A stretch of DNA of 16,324 nt. Source: Actinomycetes bacterium (GTDB lineage Bacteria; Actinomycetota; Acidimicrobiia; Acidimicrobiales; Microtrichaceae). Shown piece by piece: positions 6,635 through 15,212 of the stretch (position 1 is its first letter; each line of letters opens with the position of its first letter). Location: positions 1 to 16,324 of the forward strand of contig JAEZFI010000186.1 in the NCBI GenBank assembly GCA_023437745.1, given 5' to 3'. The notes under the pieces are model-generated. The model did not search any database. It had not been told where the DNA came from and worked only from the letters and a program-made list of their open reading frames with translations. The translations under genes were made by a program, and so were the position numbers.

Positions 6635-8181
6635 ACGCCGCACCCGGACAGGACGAGGACGAGCTGGTCCTCGTCGTCGACTTCGGTGCCCAGTACGCGC
6701 AGCTGATCGCCCGGCGCGTCCGCGAGGCGCACGTCTACTCCGAGATCGTGCCCCACACGATCACCGCCGCCGAGATCGAGCGGAGGGCGCCGAAGGCGCT
6801 CGTCTTCTCGGGCGGACCGAAGTCCGTCCACCAGGACGGGGCACCGTCGATCGACCCCGAGGTGTACGAGCTGGGGGTGCCGATCCTCGGCATCTGCTAC
6901 GGCGCCCAGCTGATCGCCCGCGACCTCGGGGGCACCGTGGCCAAGACCGGCCGAGGCGAGTACGGCCGCACGGGGCTCGACGTCAACGCCTCCAGCACCC
7001 TGTTCGCCGACGCGGACCACCAGCAGGTCTGGATGAGCCACTTCGACACGATCACCGAGCCGCCGCCGGGCGCCACGGTGACCGCGTCGTCGGGGGAGAC
7101 CCCGGCGGCTGCGTTCGAGGACGTCGAGCGCGGGCTCTACGGCGTCCAGTACCACCCCGAGGTGATCCACAGCCCTCGCGGCCAGGAGCTCATGCAGCGG
7201 TTCCTGTGGGACGCCGCCGGCTGCGCCGCGTCGTGGACGATGGAGAACTTCATCGACACCACGGTGGACGCCATCCGCCAGCAGGTCGGCTCCGGACGCG
7301 CCATCTGCGGCCTGTCGGGCGGTGTCGACTCCGCGGTGGCAGCCGCGCTGGTGCACCGCGCGATCGGGCACCAGCTCACCTGCGTGTTCGTGGACACGGG
7401 ACTCATGCGCAAGGGCGAGGGTGAGCAGGTCGTCGAGACGTTCCATCGCCACCAGGGGATCGAGCTGATCCACGTGAGGGCCGCCGACCGGTTCTTCGAG
7501 CGCCTGGCGGGTGTGACGGAGCCCGAGGCGAAGCGGAAGGCGATCGGGGAGCTGTTCATCCGGATCTTCGAGGACGCGTCGGGCGGCATCGAGGACGCCC
7601 GCTTCCTGGTGCAGGGCACGCTCTACCCCGACGTCATCGAGTCGGGCACCGGCCACGCCGCGAAGATCAAGAGCCACCACAACGTGGGCGGCCTGCCCGA
7701 GGACATGACCTTCGAGCTGGTGGAGCCGCTGCGGTCGCTGTTCAAGGACGAGGTCAGGGCGGTGGGCAGCCAGCTCGGCCTGCCCGACGAGATCGTGTGG
7801 CGCCAGCCGTTCCCGGGTCCCGGCCTCGGTGTGCGCATCATCGGCGAGGTCACCCCGGACAAGGTCGCGACGCTGCAGGAGGCCGACGCCATCGTCCGTG
7901 AGGAGCTGCGCTCGGCCGGGCTCGAGCGTGCGATCTGGCAGTCGTTCGCGGTGCTCCCCGACATCCGGTCGGTCGGCGTGATGGGCGACGAGCGCACCTA
8001 CGGCTACCCGATCATCATCCGGGCGGTCACGTCGGACGACGCGATGACCGCCGACTGGGCGCGCCTCCCGTACGAGGTCCTCGAGTCGATGGCCAGCCGG
8101 ATCATCGGCGAGGTCCCCGGCGTGAACCGGGTGGCCTACGACATCACGTCGAAGCCCCCCGGCACGATCGAATGGGAGTGA
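6631..8181 (+). CDS. guaA: GMP synthase (glutamine-hydrolysing)
   Basis: The enzyme converts XMP, ATP and glutamine to GMP in the cytosol, the last step of guanine nucleotide synthesis. The protein has 516 residues, full length for the family. The N-terminal class I glutamine amidotransferase domain has nucleophile Cys89 in GICYGAQ and the His175/Glu177 pair in YHPEV. The ATP pyrophosphatase domain has the PP-loop SGGVDS at 229-234. The C-terminal dimerisation/XMP-binding domain contains FPGPGLGVRIIGE and ends with DITSKPPGTIEWE. All key residues are present, so the gene looks functional. The ATG overlaps the guaB3 stop by four bases (ATGA), which implies translational coupling; a GGTGA lies 4 bases upstream. 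A weak hairpin follows the gene. Confidence 0.98.
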   Translation: MNAAPGQDEDELVLVVDFGAQYAQLIARRVREAHVYSEIVPHTITAAEIERRAPKALVFSGGPKSVHQDGAPSIDPEVYELGVPILGICYGAQLIARDLGGTVAKTGRGEYGRTGLDVNASSTLFADADHQQVWMSHFDTITEPPPGATVTASSGETPAAAFEDVERGLYGVQYHPEVIHSPRGQELMQRFLWDAAGCAASWTMENFIDTTVDAIRQQVGSGRAICGLSGGVDSAVAAALVHRAIGHQLTCVFVDTGLMRKGEGEQVVETFHRHQGIELIHVRAADRFFERLAGVTEPEAKRKAIGELFIRIFEDASGGIEDARFLVQGTLYPDVIESGTGHAAKIKSHHNVGGLPEDMTFELVEPLRSLFKDEVRAVGSQLGLPDEIVWRQPFPGPGLGVRIIGEVTPDKVATLQEADAIVREELRSAGLERAIWQSFAVLPDIRSVGVMGDERTYGYPIIIRAVTSDDAMTADWARLPYEVLESMASRIIGEVPGVNRVAYDITSKPPGTIEWE

Positions 8182-8214
8182 CGCGGCCGGTCCGTGCCCG
8201 TTCCGACGACAACG

Positions 8215-8229
8215 ACGCTCACTGAGCGT
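8215..8229 (+). terminator. Weak hairpin after guaA
   Basis: ACGCTC-ACT-GAGCGT forms a perfect 6-base stem with a 3-base loop, 33 bases after the guaA stop. It has no T tract, so it is at best a weak or factor-assisted terminator. Confidence 0.3.
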
Positions 8230-8234
8230 GGTAA

Positions 8235-8263
8235 ATGTCATGGTTGTCACGCGTTTGTAATGT
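8235..8263 (+). promoter_or_regulatory. Candidate promoter with MtrA-like direct repeats for the NlpC/P60 gene
   Basis: A possible -35 ATGTCA (8235-8240) and -10 TAATGT (8258-8263) are separated by 17 bases. The region is AT-rich compared with its surroundings. It also holds GTCATG (8237-8242), GTCACG (8246-8251) and GTAATG (8257-8262); the last two are 6-base repeats separated by 5 bases, the layout described for MtrA sites in actinobacteria. MtrA commonly controls cell-wall hydrolases, which fits the gene downstream. Regulator identity is inferred. Confidence 0.4.
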
Positions 8264-8282
8264 TCCCGGCGGGTCTGCCACC

Positions 8283-9506
8283 ATGGCTCCCGTCATGCGC
8301 CGCCCTGCTGCCATCCGTTGGACGCTCGCGCTCGTCGCCGTCCTCGCCGCCACCCTCAGCCCTCAGCTCGTGAGCGCCACGCCCGCGCAGAGCGTGGGGG
8401 ACCTCCGTGCCCGCGCCGAGCGGATCGCCGCCGACCTCGAGCGGCTCCGCCAGCAGCAGGACTCGCTCAACGAGGACTTCCTCGACACCCAGCAGCGGAT
8501 GAGCGACCTGAACGCCCGCATCGCCGAGAACCAGGCTGCGGTCGACGAGGCCCGCACGGCGCTCGGGTCCAACCAGTCCCAGGCGAAGTCCTACGCGATC
8601 CAGGCCTACCTCGGCGGCGGTGCGATCGACCCGGTCCTCCTTCCCTCCACCGACACCGCCGACGCCAGCCGCCGGCGGGCGTTCCTCCAGTCGGTGCAGG
8701 GCGACCGGCAGCAGGTGATCGACGACGTGCTCGCCGCCCAGCAGGACCTGGCGGACCGCGAGAAGGAGCTCGAGGCCGGCAAGGCCGAGCTCGAGCGGAT
8801 CGCCGCGCAGCAGGCGTCCACGCGACGTTCGCTGGAGGCGTCGATCGCCGAGCAGGAGCGGCTCGGCGCCTCGGTGCAGGGCGAGCTGGCCGACGCGGTG
8901 CAGGCCGAGGCCGAGCGTCTCGAGGCGGCCCGCGTCGCGGAGGCGCAGCGCCAGGCGAAGGCGGAGCAGGACCGGCAGGCCGCGGTGGCCGAGGAGGCAG
9001 ACCGCGCTGCCCGGGCGCGCAACGCGAGCACGACCACCGCCGCCCGCAACCGTGGCACCCGCGAGGACGACGACGAGGAGTCCGATCTCCCCCGCGGCGG
9101 TGACGGCGGTCAGGACGACTCGCCGGTCAACTTCGCCCCGGCGGGACCCCTTCCGGCCGGTGCAGCCGGCGCAGTGCAGGCCGCACTGACCCAGCAGGGG
9201 GTGCCCTACCGGTGGGCCGGCGCGTCGCCGTCGTCCGGGTTCGACTGCTCGGGGCTGATCATGTGGGCGTACGCCCAGGTCGGACGGTCGCTGCCGCACA
9301 GCTCGCGCTCGCTCCGGGCGATGACACAGCGCATCTCCGAGGCGCAGCTGCAGCCGGGCGACCTCGTCTTCGGTGGCAGCCCCGTGCACCACGTGGGCCT
9401 CTACATCGGCAACGGCCAGATGGTGCACGCACCGCACACGGGTGACGTGGTGCGGGTGTCGGGGATCTACAGCTCCTCGAAGCCCGTGTCCTTCGGCCGC
9501 CTGTAG
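8283..9506 (+). CDS. Secreted NlpC/P60 peptidoglycan endopeptidase with coiled coil (RipA-like)
   Basis: A 407-residue protein. An N-terminal signal peptide (Arg-rich start, hydrophobic TLALVAVLAATL, likely cut near VSA or TPA) sends it out of the cell. Residues from about 40 to 250 are a long Ala/Glu/Gln/Arg coiled coil, typical of RipA- and PcsB-like hydrolases, where it restrains the catalytic domain. An acidic, low-complexity linker (about 255-280) follows. The C-terminal NlpC/P60 domain has Cys322 in FDCSGLIMWAY, His370 in HHVGLYIGNG and His382 in MVHAP, a complete catalytic set for cleaving peptidoglycan stem peptides. An in-frame ATG at 8235 would place residues before the signal and overlap the promoter; 8283 (weak GGCGGG 9 bases upstream) or 8295 is more likely, and the choice between them is uncertain. 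It ends 25 bases from the convergent oxidoreductase gene. Confidence 0.92.
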   Translation: MAPVMRRPAAIRWTLALVAVLAATLSPQLVSATPAQSVGDLRARAERIAADLERLRQQQDSLNEDFLDTQQRMSDLNARIAENQAAVDEARTALGSNQSQAKSYAIQAYLGGGAIDPVLLPSTDTADASRRRAFLQSVQGDRQQVIDDVLAAQQDLADREKELEAGKAELERIAAQQASTRRSLEASIAEQERLGASVQGELADAVQAEAERLEAARVAEAQRQAKAEQDRQAAVAEEADRAARARNASTTTAARNRGTREDDDEESDLPRGGDGGQDDSPVNFAPAGPLPAGAAGAVQAALTQQGVPYRWAGASPSSGFDCSGLIMWAYAQVGRSLPHSSRSLRAMTQRISEAQLQPGDLVFGGSPVHHVGLYIGNGQMVHAPHTGDVVRVSGIYSSSKPVSFGRL

Positions 9507-9531
9507 CGCGCCGGGTCGACCTGGCCCTCGC

Positions 9532-10479
9532 TCAGGTGCCGGCGAGGCGGGCCACGACCGGCGCCATCTCGTCGACCGACCCCGCGGGGATGCCCACGTA
9601 GCTGATGCCCCACCGCTCGCGTCGCTCGACGAGGGCGTCGCAGATCGAGTCGATCGTGCCGACCGCGGCGTGGGGCGTGGCGCGAGCCTCGTCGGGTCGG
9701 AGGCCGAAGCCCCCGGACAGCGCCTGGACCAGCGGCTCGGGATCGTCGGTGACGACGGCGAGCTCCAGCCGCACGTGGAGCTCGAGCGACGCGAAGCGGG
9801 AGCCGGCGGCCGCTCGGATCCACCCGAGCTTGGCGTCGGTCGCCGCAGGCGTGGCGGAGGGACCCGCCGACGCGTCGATGCGGCCCGCGGCGAGCTTCGG
9901 GTTGATCCCGACCACGTCCGCACGTCGCGCCGCGAGCTCGAGGACCCGCCGACCGCCGCCGCCCACCACCAGCGGCGGCCCGCCGGGCGTGTGCGGCGTG
10001 GGGGTGCCGCGCAGCTCGTCCACGCGGTAGTGCTGGCCCTCGAACGTGGCGGGCTCCGGCGCCCACAGCCGACGGAGGACCTCGATCGCCTCGTCCAGCC
10101 GGTCGACCCGCGTGGCCGCCGGGTCGTACGGGAGGCCGGCCTGGACGTAGTCCGACTCCATCCACCCCGCGCCGAGACCCAGCTCGAACCTGCCCTCGCT
10201 GAGGAGGTCGAGCGTCGCCGCCTCCTTCGCCAGCACGACGGGGTGCCGGTAGTCGTTGCAGAAGACGAGTGAGCCGACGCGCAGGGTGGTCGTGGCGTCG
10301 GCGGCGGCCTGCAGCGCGGCGATCGGGCCCAGCTGGTCGTCGAAGTGGTCCGAGATGGTGACGGTGGAGAAGCCCAGGTCCTCGATGCGGCGGACGTGGT
10401 CCCGGAAGGACCGCGCGTCCAGCGAACCGGACACCGGCGTGCTGAAGCGGAACGGGTGGCGCGGCAGCGACTCGGTCAT
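9532..10479 (-). CDS. LLM-class F420-dependent oxidoreductase
   Basis: This 315-residue protein is a single luciferase-like TIM barrel. Recognisable parts are the N-terminal RFSTPV strand, the SDHF motif near residues 43-46, and the conserved LLSEGRFELGLGAGW stretch at 92-106. It most resembles the MSMEG_2516-type F420 subfamily (TIGR03621). Members transfer hydride from reduced F420, but the substrate cannot be read from sequence; FMN use cannot be excluded. The gene is convergent with the NlpC/P60 gene and divergent from the hydrolase gene at 10543. On the minus strand TAGGGT ends exactly 6 bases before the ATG, so the message may be leaderless; an AGGG is the only ribosome-site-like sequence and coincides with that box. 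Confidence 0.9.
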   Translation of the reverse strand: MTESLPRHPFRFSTPVSGSLDARSFRDHVRRIEDLGFSTVTISDHFDDQLGPIAALQAAADATTTLRVGSLVFCNDYRHPVVLAKEAATLDLLSEGRFELGLGAGWMESDYVQAGLPYDPAATRVDRLDEAIEVLRRLWAPEPATFEGQHYRVDELRGTPTPHTPGGPPLVVGGGGRRVLELAARRADVVGINPKLAAGRIDASAGPSATPAATDAKLGWIRAAAGSRFASLELHVRLELAVVTDDPEPLVQALSGGFGLRPDEARATPHAAVGTIDSICDALVERRERWGISYVGIPAGSVDEMAPVVARLAGT

Positions 10480-10485
10480 GCGCGC

Positions 10486-10491
10486 ACCCTA
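10486..10491 (-). promoter_or_regulatory. Candidate -10 box of a leaderless transcript (oxidoreductase)
   Basis: TAGGGT on the minus strand fits TANNNT and is separated by 6 bases from the A of ATG 10479, which places the start of transcription at the start codon. A poor -35 (TTGCAG, 19 bases away) is the only candidate. Confidence 0.45.
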
Positions 10492-10530
10492 CGGGCGCTC
10501 GTGATCCGGACTGCAACCTCGGGTGCTCCG

Positions 10531-10536
10531 TACGCT
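10531..10536 (+). promoter_or_regulatory. Candidate -10 box of a leaderless transcript (hydrolase)
   Basis: TACGCT fits TANNNT and is 6 bases before ATG 10543, mirroring the arrangement of the divergent gene. No Shine-Dalgarno sequence precedes the ATG, as expected for a leaderless message. Confidence 0.5.
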
Positions 10537-10542
10537 GTGCCG

Positions 10543-11340
10543 ATGCCGGTCGACACGCTCTCGGACTTCACCACGACCACCCACGAGGCCGAGGGCTTCC
10601 GTCACACCGTGTACCGGACCGGGCAGGGCCCTGCGGTCATCGTCCTCGCCGAGATGCCGGGCATCACCCCGAAGGTCGCGGCGTTCGCCCGGCGCGTGCG
10701 CGACCAGGGCTTCTCGGTGTGGATGCCGCACCTGTTCGGCCGACCGGGCGCCGAGCCGTCGCTCGCCGCCTACGGCCGGGCGATCGCACCGGCGTGCGTG
10801 TCCAAGGAGTTCGCCGCCTTCGCCCGGGGGACGACGGCACCGGTGTCGCTGTGGCTGCGCAGCCTCGCCCGACGAGCCCACGAGGAGTGCGGCGGTCCCG
10901 GCGTGGGGGCGATCGGCATGTGCTGGACCGGCGGGTTCGCCCTCGGGATGATGGTCGACGAGATCATGCTGGCGCCGGTGCTCTCGCAGCCGTCCCTGCC
11001 GCTGAACCTGTCGAAGCGGCACAAGGCCGACCTCCACCTGTCGCCCGACGACCTCGGACGGGTGAAGGAGCGTGCGGCCGACGGCCAGTGCCTCCTGGGC
11101 CTGCGCTTCACGGGCGATCCGCTGGCGCCGGCCGAGCGGTTCGAGGCGCTCCGGCGCGAGCTCGGCGACGCGTTCATCGGCGTGGAGATCGACTCGTCGC
11201 CCGGCAACCGCTGGGGCATCCGGCGGCTCGCCCACTCGGTGGTGACCGAGGACCTCGTCGCCGACGACCCCGAGCACCCCACGGCGAAGGCGCTGGCGCA
11301 GGTGCTCGCGTTCTTCCGGGACCGCCTGCTCGTCGCCTGA
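10543..11340 (+). CDS. Dienelactone hydrolase family protein
   Basis: A 265-residue alpha/beta hydrolase, the usual size for the dienelactone hydrolase (carboxymethylenebutenolidase) family. The nucleophile elbow is GMCWTGG with Cys127, matching the cysteine nucleophile of the family rather than serine; the canonical elbow is GYCLGG, and this GMCxTGG form appears to mark a subfamily. The remaining triad is likely Asp192 in FTGDP and His231 in RLAHS. EMPGITPKV and VWMPHLFG are the expected N-terminal strands. The substrate is unknown: no other ring-cleavage genes are nearby, so degradation of chlorocatechols is not supported by context. The start is supported by the TACGCT box 6 bases upstream; no ribosome site is visible. 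Confidence 0.88.
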   Translation: MPVDTLSDFTTTTHEAEGFRHTVYRTGQGPAVIVLAEMPGITPKVAAFARRVRDQGFSVWMPHLFGRPGAEPSLAAYGRAIAPACVSKEFAAFARGTTAPVSLWLRSLARRAHEECGGPGVGAIGMCWTGGFALGMMVDEIMLAPVLSQPSLPLNLSKRHKADLHLSPDDLGRVKERAADGQCLLGLRFTGDPLAPAERFEALRRELGDAFIGVEIDSSPGNRWGIRRLAHSVVTEDLVADDPEHPTAKALAQVLAFFRDRLLVA

Positions 11341-11389
11341 GGAGTGGCCGGGTGTGGTGGGGACCGACAGGACCGTCTCAGCGCAGCGG

Positions 11390-11395
11390 TAGCGT
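11390..11395 (+). promoter_or_regulatory. Candidate -10 box of the pcrA operon
   Basis: TAGCGT fits TANNNT. Transcription would start near 11402, which favours ATG 11405 over the in-frame GTG at 11399 and leaves a leader of only about 3 bases. No Shine-Dalgarno sequence is present. Confidence 0.4.
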
Positions 11396-11404
11396 GGCGT
11401 GGCC

Positions 11405-13681
11405 ATGTCCCACGCCGATCACGACCCGTTCGACACCCCGGGCGACCCCCTCCTCGACGGCCTGAACCCGTCCCAGGCGGATGCGGTCACCCACGGAGAC
11501 GGGCCGCTGCTCATCATCGCAGGGGCCGGGTCGGGCAAGACCAGGGTCCTCACGCACCGGATCGCCTACCTGATCCAGCGGCAGGGCATCTCGCCGTTCG
11601 AGATCCTGGCCATCACCTTCACGAACAAGGCCGCCGACGAGATGAAGTCCCGCGTGGCGGCGCTGGTCGGGCCGGTGGCCCAGAAGATGTGGGTGTCGAC
11701 GTTCCACGCGGCGTGCGTGCGGATCCTCCGGCGCGAGGCGGCGGCGCTCGGCTACCCGGCGCAGTTCTCGATCTACGACCAGTCCGACGCGGTGCGCCTC
11801 GTGAGCTACGTGCTCCGCGACCTCGACATCGATCCCAAGAAGATGCCGCCGCGCCCGGTGCACGCCGCGATCTCGGCCGCCAAGAACCGCGGGCAGAGCG
11901 TCGAGGACGTCACCGAGGCGGCGCAGGTGATCATCGAGCGACGGATCGCCGACGTCTACCGCGAGTACCAGGCTCGGCTCCATGCGTCGGGCGCCATGGA
12001 CTTCGACGACCTGCTGATGCAGACCGTGGAGCTGTTCCGCCGGCGACCCGACATCCTCGAGACCTACCAGCAGCGGTTCCGCCACGTCCTCGTGGACGAG
12101 TACCAGGACACGAACGCCGTCCAGAACGAGCTGATCACCATGCTCGCCGCCTCCCACCGCAACGTGTGCGTGGTCGGCGACGGGGATCAGTCGATCTACC
12201 GCTTCCGCGGTGCAGACCTCTCGAACATCCTGGACTTCGAGACGGCGTTCCCCGACGCCACGGTCATCCTGCTGGAGCAGAACTACCGCTCCACCCAGAC
12301 CATCCTCGACGCCGCCAACGCCGTCATCGCCCAGAACGTGTCGCGCAAGCCGAAGGACTTGTGGACCGAGCAGGGCGCCGGCACCAAGATCGTGCGCTTC
12401 AACGCCGAGGACGAGTCCGACGAGTCGCAGTGGGTGGCGCACGAGGCGGCCCGGCTGCACGATGCCGGTGACTACCGCTGGGGCGACATCGCCGTCTTCT
12501 ACCGGACCAACGCCATGTCGCGGGTCATGGAGGACCAGTTCATGCGGACGGGGATCCCGTACCGCGTGATCGGTGGCACGCGCTTCTACGACCGGCGAGA
12601 GATCAAGGACGCGCTGGCCTACGTGAAGGCGGTGATGAACCCCGACGACGAGGTCAGCGTGAAGCGCGTGCTGAACACGCCCAAGCGGGGCGTCGGCGAC
12701 TCGTCGATCGGCCGCCTCGACGCCTTCGCCCGCGGCCAGGGGATCTCGTTCACCGCCGCGCTGCACCGGCAGACCGAGGCGGGGGTGTCCGGACGGGCGG
12801 TGCGCGGCATCGAGGAGTTCTGCTCGCTGCTCGACGCCCTCGCCCTGGAGGTGTCGAAGGGGCCGGCCCCGCTCCTCGAGAAGGTCCTCGAGGGCTCCGG
12901 GTACATCGCCGAGCTCGAGGCCGAGCGCAGCATCGAGGCGGAGGGACGGATCGAGAACCTCCAGGAGCTGGTCGGCGTCGCTCGCGAGTTCGAGACGGTG
13001 GAGGAGTTCCTCGAGCAGGTCGGCCTCGTCGCCGACACCGACCACCTGGACTCCGACGACGACTCGGCGGCCGTGCTCATGACGCTGCACGCCGCCAAGG
13101 GGCTCGAGTACCCCGTGGTGTTCCTGGTCGGCATGGAGGAGGGCCTCTTCCCGCACATGCGGACCATCGGCGAGCCCGACGAGATCGAAGAGGAGCGCCG
13201 CCTCGCCTACGTGGGCATCACCCGGGCGAGGGAGCGGCTCTACGTGTCGTGCGCCTGGAGCCGGATGCTGTTCGGGTCGACGCAGTACAACCCGCCGTCG
13301 CGGTTCCTCGAGGAGATCCCCGCCGAGCTGATCCAGGAGCAGGGCGCGGGCCGTCGCCGCAAGCGCGGCTCCTACGGCGAAGGGTCGACCTGGGGCGGCG
13401 GTGGGTCGTGGGGTGGCTCCGGCCAGCGTGGCGGTTCCGGCGGGGGCTTCGGCTCGGCCACCGAGCGTCGCCCTCAGGACCCTGCACCGGTGTCACGTGG
13501 ATCCGGCGCCGACCAGCTCGGGCTCAGGACGGGCGACGGCGTCCGTCACCCGAAGTTCGGCGACGGGGTGATCCTCGACCTGCGGGGCGCCGGTGACAAG
13601 ACCGAGGCCACCGTCCGATTCCCCGACATCGGCGCCGAGAAGGTGCTGCTCCTCGCGTGGGCACCCCTGGAGAAGATCTGA
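11405..13681 (+). CDS. pcrA: ATP-dependent DNA helicase PcrA/UvrD1
   Basis: A 758-residue superfamily 1A 3'-5' helicase acting in DNA repair and replication-fork maintenance. All motifs are present in order: Q motif LNPSQADAV; Walker A GAGSGKT with Lys45; Ia TFTNKAADEM; Ib STFHAACVRIL; II VDEYQDT with Asp231-Glu232; III GDGDQSIYRFRGAD; IV QNYRSTQTIL; V TLHAAKGLEYPVVF; VI RRLAYVGITRARERL. A Gly/Ser-rich linker (about 660-690) leads to a C-terminal Tudor-like domain (about 700-758, GDGVRHPKFGDGVI), which in PcrA/UvrD binds RNA polymerase. The linker is unusually glycine-rich but the frame is intact. ATG 11405 is chosen over GTG 11399 because of the -10 position. It is the first gene of a probable three-gene unit. 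Confidence 0.97.
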   Translation: MSHADHDPFDTPGDPLLDGLNPSQADAVTHGDGPLLIIAGAGSGKTRVLTHRIAYLIQRQGISPFEILAITFTNKAADEMKSRVAALVGPVAQKMWVSTFHAACVRILRREAAALGYPAQFSIYDQSDAVRLVSYVLRDLDIDPKKMPPRPVHAAISAAKNRGQSVEDVTEAAQVIIERRIADVYREYQARLHASGAMDFDDLLMQTVELFRRRPDILETYQQRFRHVLVDEYQDTNAVQNELITMLAASHRNVCVVGDGDQSIYRFRGADLSNILDFETAFPDATVILLEQNYRSTQTILDAANAVIAQNVSRKPKDLWTEQGAGTKIVRFNAEDESDESQWVAHEAARLHDAGDYRWGDIAVFYRTNAMSRVMEDQFMRTGIPYRVIGGTRFYDRREIKDALAYVKAVMNPDDEVSVKRVLNTPKRGVGDSSIGRLDAFARGQGISFTAALHRQTEAGVSGRAVRGIEEFCSLLDALALEVSKGPAPLLEKVLEGSGYIAELEAERSIEAEGRIENLQELVGVAREFETVEEFLEQVGLVADTDHLDSDDDSAAVLMTLHAAKGLEYPVVFLVGMEEGLFPHMRTIGEPDEIEEERRLAYVGITRARERLYVSCAWSRMLFGSTQYNPPSRFLEEIPAELIQEQGAGRRRKRGSYGEGSTWGGGGSWGGSGQRGGSGGGFGSATERRPQDPAPVSRGSGADQLGLRTGDGVRHPKFGDGVILDLRGAGDKTEATVRFPDIGAEKVLLLAWAPLEKI

Positions 13682-13683
13682 CA

Positions 13684-15201
13684 GTGATCGGACCGATTCG
13701 TGATCGCCTCGACCTGGCCCTGCGCAAGCGCGTCCCGTTGGGCTCCCTCATGGACCGCCTCGCCGCCATCCACGGCGACCGCGTCCTGGTGTCCGAGCAC
13801 CGCTCCGGGCGGGTCCTGACCTACCGGGCGGCGGCCGAGCTCGTCGCCCGTTGGTCCGACGCGGTCGCGCCCCGCATCGAGCCCGGCGAGCCCGTCGTGG
13901 TGGCGATGCCGAACGGGTACGACCAGTTCCTGATGTGCCTCGCGGTCGCACGCGCCGGCGGGCTGCCGGCCCCGGTCAACGACCAGATGCGCCCGGCGGA
14001 GATCGAGCACGTGACCCTCGACGCCGGCGCGCACCTGGTGCTGCGGTCCAGCCGCCAGCTGCGGGGGACTGCGCCGGTCATCGAGCCGGCCGCCGCGGAA
14101 CCCTCCGACGTCGCCGCCCTCTTCTACACGTCGGGCACGACCGGCTCCCCGAAGGGCGCAGCGCTCACCCATCGGTCGCTCACCGGTGCGGCGTCCGCTG
14201 CGGCGCTGTGGCCGTCCGGCCTCCGCGACGACGAGGTCGTGGCGGGGCTGCCGGTCGCGCACATCATGGGGTTCGCCAGCTACCTGGGCCTGGCCATCGC
14301 CGGCATCCACTGCTACTGCCTCGAGCAGTTCCAGCCCGTCGAGGTGCTCGAGGTGATCGAGGCCCGCCGCTGCTCGGGCTTCATCGGCGTGCCGGCCATG
14401 TACCGGCGGCTCCTGGAGGCGGGCGCGGCCGAGCGCGACCTGCGGTCCGTCCGGGTGTGGGCCTCAGGGGCCGACGTGATCTCGCCGGACCTGGTCGCCG
14501 CGTTCAAGCGCTTCGGGTCGAGCGCGGAGCTGCCCGTGATCGGCCCCGTCGGCGAGGCGGCGTTCGTGGAGGGGTACGGGATGGTCGAGGTGGGTGGCGG
14601 CGTCGCAGCCCGCGTGTCGCCGCCGATGGTCCCCGCACGGTTCGGCTCGTCCGTCGGGATGCGGCTGCCGGGCTACAGGTTCCGCGTGGTCGACGAGGCC
14701 GGGCGAGCGGTCGGCCTCGGCTCGGTGGGCGAGCTCCTCGTGAAGGGCCCCGGCGTGCTTCGCGAGTACTGGCGGTCACCGGAGGCCACCTCCGAGACCG
14801 TGACCGAGGACGGATGGCTCCGCACGGGGGACCTCGTGCGCCGCGGGCCGTTGGGGACGATCGTCTTCCACGGGCGGCGCAAGCACGTGATCAAGTCGGG
14901 CGGTTACTCGGTCTACCCACTGGAGATCGAGGCGACGCTCGAGGAGCACCCCGACGTCCTCGAGGCCAGCGTGGTGGGCGTGCCGGACGAGGTGCTGGGC
15001 GAGGTGCCCGCGGCGGCGATCCGCCTGCGGCCGGGCTCGACCGCATCGGCCGACGACGTGCTCGAGTTCGCGACCGAGCGGCTGAGCCGGTACAAGGTCC
15101 CGCGCCACATCGTCGTGGTCGCGGACCTGCCCCGCGGCGGGACGGGCAAGGTGCAGAAGGAGCACCTCGAGGCGCTCTTCACCCCCGAGCTCGACGGCTG
15201 A
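13684..15201 (+). CDS. AMP-forming acyl-CoA synthetase-like protein
   Basis: A 505-residue adenylate-forming enzyme (ANL superfamily), expected to activate a carboxylic acid to an acyl-AMP and then to a CoA thioester. The phosphate-binding loop TSGTTGSPKG is at 149-158, the A5 motif is EGYGMVE, the hinge region is LRTGDLVRRGPLGTIVFHGRRKHVIKSGG in sense (TGD aspartate and hinge basic residues present), and the catalytic lysine is Lys489 in GGTGKVQKEHL. The acid cannot be deduced; fatty-acid-type ligases are the closest in look. The start is GTG 13684, 2 bases after the pcrA stop, with GGAGAAG 8 bases upstream inside the end of pcrA; an in-frame ATG at 13657 would overlap pcrA and lacks this support. 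Tight spacing implies co-transcription with pcrA. Confidence 0.9.
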   Translation: MIGPIRDRLDLALRKRVPLGSLMDRLAAIHGDRVLVSEHRSGRVLTYRAAAELVARWSDAVAPRIEPGEPVVVAMPNGYDQFLMCLAVARAGGLPAPVNDQMRPAEIEHVTLDAGAHLVLRSSRQLRGTAPVIEPAAAEPSDVAALFYTSGTTGSPKGAALTHRSLTGAASAAALWPSGLRDDEVVAGLPVAHIMGFASYLGLAIAGIHCYCLEQFQPVEVLEVIEARRCSGFIGVPAMYRRLLEAGAAERDLRSVRVWASGADVISPDLVAAFKRFGSSAELPVIGPVGEAAFVEGYGMVEVGGGVAARVSPPMVPARFGSSVGMRLPGYRFRVVDEAGRAVGLGSVGELLVKGPGVLREYWRSPEATSETVTEDGWLRTGDLVRRGPLGTIVFHGRRKHVIKSGGYSVYPLEIEATLEEHPDVLEASVVGVPDEVLGEVPAAAIRLRPGSTASADDVLEFATERLSRYKVPRHIVVVADLPRGGTGKVQKEHLEALFTPELDG

Positions 15202-15212
15202 GGGCCGACTCG

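Noticed and set aside
6289..8250. A 653-codon minus-strand frame opposite guaA
   Set aside because: guaA on the plus strand has all catalytic motifs; the antisense frame has no recognisable domain.
9507..9531. Shared terminator between the convergent NlpC/P60 and oxidoreductase genes
   Set aside because: The 25-base gap contains no convincing stem-loop or T tract.
13370..13470. Glycine-rich stretch in pcrA as a possible frameshift or insertion
   Set aside because: The frame continues without interruption into a proper Tudor-like C-terminal domain; Gly-rich linkers at this place occur in PcrA proteins.
13851..15212. Long N-terminal extension of the glycosyltransferase frame across the ligase gene
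   Set aside because: The extension is an Arg-rich out-of-frame reading of the ligase; GT2 sequence starts only after ATG 15213, which has its own ribosome site.
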